A stretch of 64,000 nt of DNA from Apilactobacillus xinyiensis (lineage in GTDB: Bacteria > Bacillota > Bacilli > Lactobacillales > Lactobacillaceae): assembly GCF_019656235.1 (NCBI RefSeq), contig NZ_BPLL01000007.1, forward strand, positions 1 to 64,000. Reading direction: 5' to 3'. Position 1 is the first letter of the stretch. The number at the start of each line of letters is the position of its first letter. The translations under genes and the position numbers were made by a program. Under the pieces are notes generated by a model. That model had not been told where the DNA came from and searched no databases. It was given only the letters and a program-made list of their open reading frames with translations. This document shows, piece after piece, positions 58,623 through 64,000 of this stretch.

Positions 58623-59042
58623 ATGAGTTTTATCAAGAAAATATCATTTGCAACGTTATTATTAGGGGTATTGGCTGGGGTGTTTGGTTTTTCAAGCGTG
58701 AAGAGTTATGCTGCCGATTATTCGATCAACGCCACAACTAGAATTCCACTTAATTATCGAATGTTGGAACTCAAGAAAGACAATATCCACTATCGCTTAG
58801 CCAGCCCTAGCTATGCTAAATTCTTGAAATCCAACGGTATGGTTCCAGCCAAGCGTATTGCAGCTGGCACACGCATTCAAATTTACAATAGTCCGGTATT
58901 GAAGCATGGTGGTTATAAATATTATCCAGTCAAATTTTTAACTAAAAAGTATACTAAGTTATATAAACCTAATAAGGGTATCTTCCCTACAATTGCGATT
59001 AAGAATTTTAATCAATTAAGCAACATGCGTAAAGTTAAATAA
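58623..59042 (+). CDS. Secreted SH3-like protein, tandem copy 1
   Basis: 139 residues. Signal peptide (ISFATLLLGVLAGVFGF, cleavage after SYA), then SINATTRIPLNYRMLELKKD, MVPAKRIAAGTRIQIYNSPV and GGYKYYPVKFLTKKY, a pattern like SLAP/SH3 domains, ending IAIKNFNQLSNMRKVK. ATAGGAG precedes the ATG. The next gene is a close paralog in the same orientation, 160 bases away. Role unknown, probably cell-surface. Confidence 0.7.
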   Translation: MSFIKKISFATLLLGVLAGVFGFSSVKSYAADYSINATTRIPLNYRMLELKKDNIHYRLASPSYAKFLKSNGMVPAKRIAAGTRIQIYNSPVLKHGGYKYYPVKFLTKKYTKLYKPNKGIFPTIAIKNFNQLSNMRKVK

Positions 59043-59048
59043 TTTAAA

Positions 59049-59082
59049 TCCTCCGTAGTTAATAACTATGGGGGATTTTTAT
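59049..59082 (+). terminator. Intrinsic terminator
   Basis: CCTCCGTAGTT pairs with AACTATGGGGG around AAT, followed by ATTTTTA. Confidence 0.7.
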
Positions 59083-59203
59083 ATCATTATTGGATATATT
59101 AAGCTTTTATTGAGTTCATTAACTTTTACTCTTTTTGATATTAATGCTCATTTTATTGATATATAATTTGGTCATAATTGATTCAAAGATTGGAGTGATT
59201 GGT

Positions 59204-59629
59204 ATGCGTTATGTTAAAAAAATATTGTTCTCAGTATTATTAATGGGTGCGTTTATAGGCTTTTTAGGTGGGAATCCACTAACTAGCAAGGCCGCAAGCA
59301 ATAAACACTCAATCAACGCAACGACTAAAGTACCACTTAAGTATCAAATTTTAGAACCTTCTAAAGATAACACACATTACAAATTAGCAAGTGCCAAGTA
59401 TGCGAAATCTTTAAAAGCTGATGGAATGGTTCCGGCTAAGAAAATTGCAACTGGTGCCCACATTCGTATCTATTGTGATCCAGTGATTAAGCATAATGGT
59501 TATAAATATTATTTAGTTAGCTTCTTTGATAAAAAGTACGAAGGGTTATACAAACTACAAAATCGAGTATTCCCTACGATTGCCATTAAAGACTTTAACC
59601 AATTGAAAAATGTACGTAGAGTTAAATAA
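59204..59629 (+). CDS. Secreted SH3-like protein, tandem copy 2
   Basis: 141 residues, signal peptide (ILFSVLLMGAFIGFLGG, cleavage after SKA). The mature part SINATTKVPLKYQILEPSKD, GMVPAKKIATGAHIRIY and GYKYYLVSFFDKKYEG aligns along its whole length with the gene just upstream, so this is a tandem duplication followed by divergence. ATG 59204 has TTGGAGTG upstream; a longer frame from 59135 lacks a site. Confidence 0.7.
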   Translation: MRYVKKILFSVLLMGAFIGFLGGNPLTSKAASNKHSINATTKVPLKYQILEPSKDNTHYKLASAKYAKSLKADGMVPAKKIATGAHIRIYCDPVIKHNGYKYYLVSFFDKKYEGLYKLQNRVFPTIAIKDFNQLKNVRRVK

Positions 59630-59782
59630 TAATTATTGTAATTAAAAATAAATTTGATTGAAAGTATTTAAACTTTATAACTTTTACTAGGATATTAATC
59701 CCAAATTCAGTAGTGGTTTGGTTATTGATATCCTATTTTATTCTAGATAATTTCATTTATACATAAAATTATTATTTATCAC

Positions 59783-59813
59783 TTGCCTTGGAGTACACTT
59801 CAAGGTTTATATT
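59783..59813 (+). promoter_or_regulatory. MerR-type promoter with 19-base spacer and operator
   Basis: TTGCCT (59783), 19 bases, TATATT (59808). The dyad CCTTGgAGT / ACTtCAAGG fills the spacer. A merR gene follows directly. Confidence 0.8.
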
Positions 59814-59838
59814 GTTATAGATAAGTGAGGTGATAAGA

Positions 59839-60246
59839 ATTAACATTGATAAAGTTAGCAAAAAATTCAACTTATCTAAAGACACACTTCGTTATTGGGA
59901 ACGAGTGGGTTTATTACCATCAGTGCATAGAAATGCAAGTGGTTATCGTGATTATGATCAAAAAGACATTAATTGGATTTTGTATGTAAATGCTTTAAGA
60001 AATGCAGGTATGTCAATTGAAAGATTAATCGAATTCGTACAATCCTATCGACTTGAAGATAGTAGTAATGATAAACGTAAACATCTTTTAATTGAACAAC
60101 GACAAGTTTTAATTGATGAAGTTCATGAACGTGAAAAGACTATCAATTATTTATCTTATAAAATTGATCATTTTGAAGATCACACATTGACCTATGAAAA
60201 TGAGAAATTAGCTTATGATTATAATTCAAATGACAAAAAGGAGTAA
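59839..60246 (+). CDS. MerR family transcriptional regulator, copy 2
   Basis: 135 residues: NIDKVSKKFNLSKDTLRYWE HTH, then RNASGYRDYDQKDINWILYV and a coiled-coil tail. The best ribosome site (GAGGTG, 59827-59832) is six bases before ATT 59839, giving the natural N-terminus NIDKVSKKF. A GTG at 59830 lies inside the ribosome site itself. It is followed four bases later by an aldo/keto reductase, which it likely controls through the dyad promoter upstream. Confidence 0.82.
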   Translation: MNIDKVSKKFNLSKDTLRYWERVGLLPSVHRNASGYRDYDQKDINWILYVNALRNAGMSIERLIEFVQSYRLEDSSNDKRKHLLIEQRQVLIDEVHEREKTINYLSYKIDHFEDHTLTYENEKLAYDYNSNDKKE

Positions 60247-60250
60247 TAAC

Positions 60251-61114
60251 ATGAAATATAGAACAATTTTGGAAAATTTAAAAATGCCGGTCTTAGGATT
60301 TGGTGTATTTCAAATCGGTGAAGATGGTGTGACTAAAGAGGCCGTCTTTAACGCTATCAAGACTGGATATCGTCTGATTGATACAGCAGCTAGTTATGGT
60401 AATGAATCTGAAGTTGGTGCTGGAATCAAAGCGGCAATTGAAGCAAAAATTGTAACTAGAGATGAACTCTTTATTACATCAAAATTATGGGTGGAAGATG
60501 TTAGTGCTCAAAGAGCAACTCAAGCTATTCAAGCTTCATTAAATCGTCTACAGTTGGATTATTTGGACTTAATGCTGATTCATCAACCTTATAACGATAT
60601 TTTTGGAGCTTGGCGTGCTATGGAACAAGCATTCCAAGAAGGAAAACTAAAGTCTATAGGTGTTTCTAACTTTGATATTGCACAAGTTACAAATTTAGCT
60701 GAATTTAGCAATGTTAAACCGATGGTTAATCAAATCGAAGTTAATCCATTTAACCAAAATATAGATGAAGTTAAATATTTGCAATCATATGGGATACAGG
60801 TTGAAGCTTGGGCACCTTTTGCAGAAGGTAAAAATAATCTTTTTAAAAATGATATATTAAAATCAATTGGTAATAAGTACAATAAATCAATTGCACAAGT
60901 TATTTTACGCTGGTTGTATCAAAGAAACATTATTCCGCTAGCTAAATCTGTTAAACCTCAACGAATGGCACAAAATTTAGATGTTTTAGATTTTTCGTTG
61001 TCAGATGATGATATGCAAAAAATCGCTACATTAGATACTCAAAAGAGTCAGTTTTTTGATCATCACGATCCAGATATGATTAAGTGGATGGCAAGTCGTC
61101 ATATTGAATACTAA
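60251..61114 (+). CDS. Aldo/keto reductase
   Basis: 287 residues of the AKR5/2,5-diketogluconate-reductase type. Seen: MPVLGFGVFQIGED, the catalytic tetrad as DTAASYGNE (Asp, Tyr), TSKLWVED (Lys) and LIHQPYND (His), and the NADPH-site KSVKPQRMAQN. Reduces aldehydes or ketones, possibly as a stress response under the neighbouring MerR. ATG follows AAAGGAG. A terminator lies just after. Confidence 0.9.
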   Translation: MKYRTILENLKMPVLGFGVFQIGEDGVTKEAVFNAIKTGYRLIDTAASYGNESEVGAGIKAAIEAKIVTRDELFITSKLWVEDVSAQRATQAIQASLNRLQLDYLDLMLIHQPYNDIFGAWRAMEQAFQEGKLKSIGVSNFDIAQVTNLAEFSNVKPMVNQIEVNPFNQNIDEVKYLQSYGIQVEAWAPFAEGKNNLFKNDILKSIGNKYNKSIAQVILRWLYQRNIIPLAKSVKPQRMAQNLDVLDFSLSDDDMQKIATLDTQKSQFFDHHDPDMIKWMASRHIEY

Positions 61115-61150
61115 TTTAAAAATGCTTGTAGAAAAATTCTACAAGCATTT
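61115..61150. terminator. Terminator between converging genes
   Basis: AAATGCTTGTAGAA pairs with TTCTACAAGCATTT, with T-runs on both strands. Confidence 0.9.
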
Positions 61151-61152
61151 TT

Positions 61153-61815
61153 TTATTTTATATTGTATCCTAGCACGGTCACTTGACCATCACTATCAAA
61201 GTGCAACTTAGTTAAGCTACCGTTTTCCGGACGTTTCTCTAAATCGTATTTACCTTGTCCGTAGCGATCGATTAAGCTTAAAATGGCGGGACCATGACTG
61301 ACTAATAAGACTTTACTACCGTCATGGACGTTATCGTCATTTTGCATAGCCTCAAAACCGGCATGCCAACGTTGCCAATATTCATCATTATTTTCAGCTT
61401 GATGAAATGGATCGGCTTCATGGAAAAAGTCTTTAATCTTTGCTTGACCATATTTATCGACTAATTCACGATAATCTTTGGCACCGTTAGTAGCGCTGAT
61501 AATATGATTAGCTTGGTCAATATTAGTACCCTCATAGTAGCCATAAAAGACTCCACGCAACAACGGTGAACTAATAGCTTGATCAATGTTAGAAACTTGG
61601 TTATGTTTTAAAATTACTTGAGCGGTATATTCAGCTCTAGTCATATCACTACTGTAGGCCGCATCAAATTTAATCTGACTTAATTTATCTGCGATGTTTT
61701 CAGCATCTTTTTGACCTTGATGGGTTAACGGTGAATTACTCCATCCCTGTAACTTTCGGTAAATATTATAGTAGGTTTGACCATGTCGAACGACGTATAA
61801 ATCAAATGTTTTCAT
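61153..61815 (-). CDS. Histidine phosphatase family protein (phosphoglycerate mutase-like)
   Basis: 220 residues. The catalytic motif is VVRHGQTYYNIYRKLQGW at the N-terminus with the phospho-acceptor His; SSDMTRAEYTAQVI and VLLVSHGPAILSLI supply the other Arg and His. Most lactobacillar members of this type act as broad phosphatases rather than glycolytic mutases. GAGGTGAAGAA precedes the ATG. Confidence 0.9.
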   Translation of the reverse strand: MKTFDLYVVRHGQTYYNIYRKLQGWSNSPLTHQGQKDAENIADKLSQIKFDAAYSSDMTRAEYTAQVILKHNQVSNIDQAISSPLLRGVFYGYYEGTNIDQANHIISATNGAKDYRELVDKYGQAKIKDFFHEADPFHQAENNDEYWQRWHAGFEAMQNDDNVHDGSKVLLVSHGPAILSLIDRYGQGKYDLEKRPENGSLTKLHFDSDGQVTVLGYNIK

Positions 61816-61884
61816 TTCTTCACCTCGGCGATTAATGCCTTAATCCTAACATATATCAACTATGAGTACACGTGATTGAGCATG

Positions 61885-61922
61885 TAAAAACCCAAGTCTA
61901 GTTGTTGGCTGACTTGGGTTTT
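61885..61922 (-). terminator. Intrinsic terminator of the hydrolase gene
   Basis: AAACCCAAGTC pairs with GACTTGGGTTT around a 12-base loop, with T-runs. Confidence 0.85.
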
Positions 61923-61929
61923 ATATACA

Positions 61930-63591
61930 TTATTTAGTTATCTTTTCGGCCCATTTGAACATAGCTTGCATATCGTAATCACCAGCGTGGCCAGTGCCCC
62001 ATTGTAATTTGTAGTTCACATCAACGCCGGCATTCTTGAGCTTTTGCGCTAAGATGGTTGGTACTGCTACAGAAGTATTAGAGTCTTCAGTGCCATAACG
62101 AATCCAGAAATGTTTAGCTAATTTGGCATTTGCGGTGCCAATGTAGTTCATTGGATTCATCATTTTGACAGTTTGATGGTCAGCCTTAGTAGCACCGCTG
62201 GCAGTGTTATTTTGCATGCCATACGTTGTAAAATGTTGAGCTTTTTTAGTTGGCGTACTGAATAACTGAGTTTCAGCACTACTTAGGTTCGTACTATCAA
62301 AAGCAGTAGTAGCTTTAGAACGTCCAATGGCTGTGAAATATTTTGATAAATCTACATTTGTGGCGCGCCCGTTTTTAATTGTTAGCCATGGATATTCTTT
62401 AGTGGTTATTTTAGTGCCACTTTTAATGGCCGTGTTAGCGGATTGAATTAATTCGGTCTTGATTAGGTTAGCAAAACTACCAGTTCCATCGTTATTCAAA
62501 GTTAAAGTTTGCGTACCTTGTTTTAATTTTAAATTATTGATATATGTGATGAATTGTTGTTTTAATTCGTTAGACATTTTTTGCTGTTTAGCAGTTAACG
62601 TAGTATTAGTACCATTGCTACCTGGCATTCCGGCTCCATTGACTTTATTGACGCCATTAAATGCCCATTCATATGCGGAGTCAGCATGATCTAAATTAGT
62701 AATGCTAGCAAAAGAATAGGTAGCATAGATATTATCACTAGAATCAGCAGCGCCAATAGCTTTTAGATATGGATAGTAATCCGTATTGTTACCAGTAGTG
62801 GCTAATAAAGCTGTTAGGGCCCCACCAGCACTAGTTCCATCGGCAATGATTTTATTAGCGTTTCCGGGCATTCTTTGATTATTATATTTTAAATATCGTA
62901 CAGCAGCTTTTAAGTCAACAATACTAGCTGGAGCGGAACCAACGTTTTTACCATTCTTGGTGTCATCACGGCCCCTAACACCAGGGGTAGCGACTACAAA
63001 ACCCTTGGCTAAAGCAGTTTGAATTGCGTTGTTAGAACTAGCACCACCATTTTTATTCATCCCCTGCCCTAATTTACCAGTTGGTTTAAACCCTTTAGGC
63101 AGGTTGTTTTTACCTTCTGGCAGTTGATGACTGTTGTTAGCCATTTTTTGCTGTTTATTATCAATGGTACCAGCAGTGCCAGACATGTAACCACCGACAT
63201 TATTCGGCATAAAAATCGGTGCAGTAGATTTAGTGTAGCCATTAATGGTTTGATTGTTAAAGTAAGCATCTGGAATATAAATGTTCATAGTTTGATATTT
63301 GGTATCGACAGGCTTACTAACATAAACAATATTAGTGTATTCACGGACTTTTATACTTTTACCATTGACTTTGATTGTTTTTAGTTTATATTTACTATTA
63401 TTAAAATCTAAATTATAAGTTTTACCATTATAGGAAGTTCCATTACGGTAATATGAAATGCTTTTAGTGTATTTAGTGTTGCTTAGGGTTTCAGCTGCAG
63501 TAGTTTTAGTAGCCTTATTCCTCATGATGATAATTGATAAAGCGATAATGGTAATACTAGCAATGATGACTAATATATTAGTTATTTTCAT
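61930..63591 (-). CDS. Membrane-anchored or secreted alpha/beta-hydrolase, tannase-like
   Basis: 553 residues. An N-terminal hydrophobic helix (ILVIIASITIIALSIII) acts as anchor or signal. The nucleophile elbow is ADGTSAGGALTALLA (Ser in G-T-S-A-G), as in subtype B tannases of lactobacilli. The late Asp (YGTEDSN) and His (WGTGHAGDYD) complete a triad. The middle insert holds ATPGVRGRDDTKNG. Likely an ester hydrolase on outside substrates; the exact ester is unknown. AGGTCATATAT precedes the ATG. Confidence 0.8.
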   Translation of the reverse strand: MKITNILVIIASITIIALSIIIMRNKATKTTAAETLSNTKYTKSISYYRNGTSYNGKTYNLDFNNSKYKLKTIKVNGKSIKVREYTNIVYVSKPVDTKYQTMNIYIPDAYFNNQTINGYTKSTAPIFMPNNVGGYMSGTAGTIDNKQQKMANNSHQLPEGKNNLPKGFKPTGKLGQGMNKNGGASSNNAIQTALAKGFVVATPGVRGRDDTKNGKNVGSAPASIVDLKAAVRYLKYNNQRMPGNANKIIADGTSAGGALTALLATTGNNTDYYPYLKAIGAADSSDNIYATYSFASITNLDHADSAYEWAFNGVNKVNGAGMPGSNGTNTTLTAKQQKMSNELKQQFITYINNLKLKQGTQTLTLNNDGTGSFANLIKTELIQSANTAIKSGTKITTKEYPWLTIKNGRATNVDLSKYFTAIGRSKATTAFDSTNLSSAETQLFSTPTKKAQHFTTYGMQNNTASGATKADHQTVKMMNPMNYIGTANAKLAKHFWIRYGTEDSNTSVAVPTILAQKLKNAGVDVNYKLQWGTGHAGDYDMQAMFKWAEKITK

Positions 63592-63878
63592 ATATATGAC
63601 CTACTTTCTTAACGATTTGGTTAAGTATTAACTATAATGAGGTCAACTTAAAATAGACTTAAATATTTATTGGTTACATCGATATAGATTGTGTCACTTT
63701 GTAATAGTAATTTAATGTTTATTAAGGTCATAGATAGTGTTATTATAATCTCTAAGTCGTTATTTATTTATAAAAAGCAGTTGTTTTGAATAAATAATTA
63801 TATTAAGATAATTATTGTTTTATATTCTAGTTTCGTATTAAGAATATTTGCTAGTTTATAATTTAAGGATGGTTAAAT

Positions 63879-64000
63879 ATGAAAATTTATATTAAAGATT
63901 TATTTTCATTTGTACTGGGGTTATTATTAGCGTTAAGTTCTATTATTCACCTTATGAAGTACATTTATGGATCTGATGATTTAGAAATTACAATAGTTTT
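63879..64000 (+). CDS. Partial membrane protein, cut by the window end
   Basis: Starts MKIYIKDLFSFVLGLLLALS at ATG 63879 behind AAGGATGG, with a first hydrophobic helix, and runs open to the window edge (40 codons seen). No family can be assigned. Confidence 0.5.
   Translation, partial: MKIYIKDLFSFVLGLLLALSSIIHLMKYIYGSDDLEITIV

Noticed and set aside
1-64000. tRNA, rRNA, insertion sequences and intact prophage
   Set aside because: I looked for transposase motifs, terminal repeats, phage structural or integrase genes and conserved tRNA/rRNA segments and recognised none.

Overview
The window looks like DNA of a low-GC lactic acid bacterium (Lactobacillaceae). The support is strong AT bias, many TTG starts behind AGGAGG-type ribosome binding sites, a CadD-type cadmium transporter, RepA_N-type plasmid initiators, a SEC10/PgrA-like surface protein and a compact type II-A CRISPR-Cas locus. 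Genus and species cannot be named from the sequence alone. I also cannot tell whether this is chromosome, a megaplasmid or an integrated plasmid: a housekeeping aromatic amino acid operon sits beside two plasmid-type replication genes and two ParA partition cassettes.

Layout. 0-5.4 kb: aminotransferase, YoaK-like membrane protein, DHA2-type exporter, GNAT, membrane protein and cytidine deaminase-like enzyme. 5.5-13.6 kb: a secreted protein, then a leftward shikimate/tyrosine operon (aroE, aroD with an internal stop, an MFS transporter fused to chorismate mutase, aroC, aroA, tyrA, aroK). A 0.3 kb leader precedes it, with a 17-codon peptide holding five tyrosines and a terminator. 13.8-19.6 kb: an unknown gene, cadD, partition cassette 1 (parA1 plus a small basic partner, bracketed by perfect TGTATACA-centred palindromes), partition cassette 2 (parA2 plus a ribbon-helix-helix-like partner), 22 in-register octamer repeats, and repA1 with an antisense RNA. 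19.6-28 kb: very AT-rich DNA with decayed genes and small membrane or secreted proteins. 28-38 kb: secreted proteins, two HTH-membrane regulators and a 1086-residue BspA-type repeat protein with no visible signal peptide. 38-41 kb: a three-gene ABC exporter. 41.7-45 kb: a Sau3AI-like restriction-modification system with Vsr. 45-48.5 kb: PEBP-like protein, a MerR/cupin cluster, and a second RepA_N gene (repA2) with its own antisense RNA. 49.7-58.1 kb: type II-A CRISPR-Cas with cas9, cas1, cas2 and csn2 read leftward, tracrRNA divergent from cas9, and two arrays on opposite strands. 58.2-64 kb: secreted SH3-like proteins, MerR plus aldo/keto reductase, a histidine phosphatase, a tannase-like hydrolase and a partial membrane gene.

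How it fits together. The aro operon runs from dehydroquinate to chorismate and on to the tyrosine precursor; its leader peptide suggests tyrosine-sensitive transcription attenuation. The two rep genes share one control plan: promoter, nested-hairpin leader, an antisense RNA reading through that leader, a terminator-like hairpin, and a stem that encloses the rep ribosome binding site. Stems are conserved (one with a compensatory change) while the loops differ, as expected for antisense RNAs that tell two related replicons apart. The restriction system and CRISPR-Cas form a defence block around repA2. In CRISPR, tracrRNA and cas9 promoters appear to share one palindromic -35 box, both arrays carry the same 14-base leader end, and array 1 records a one-base change in its repeat along its length.
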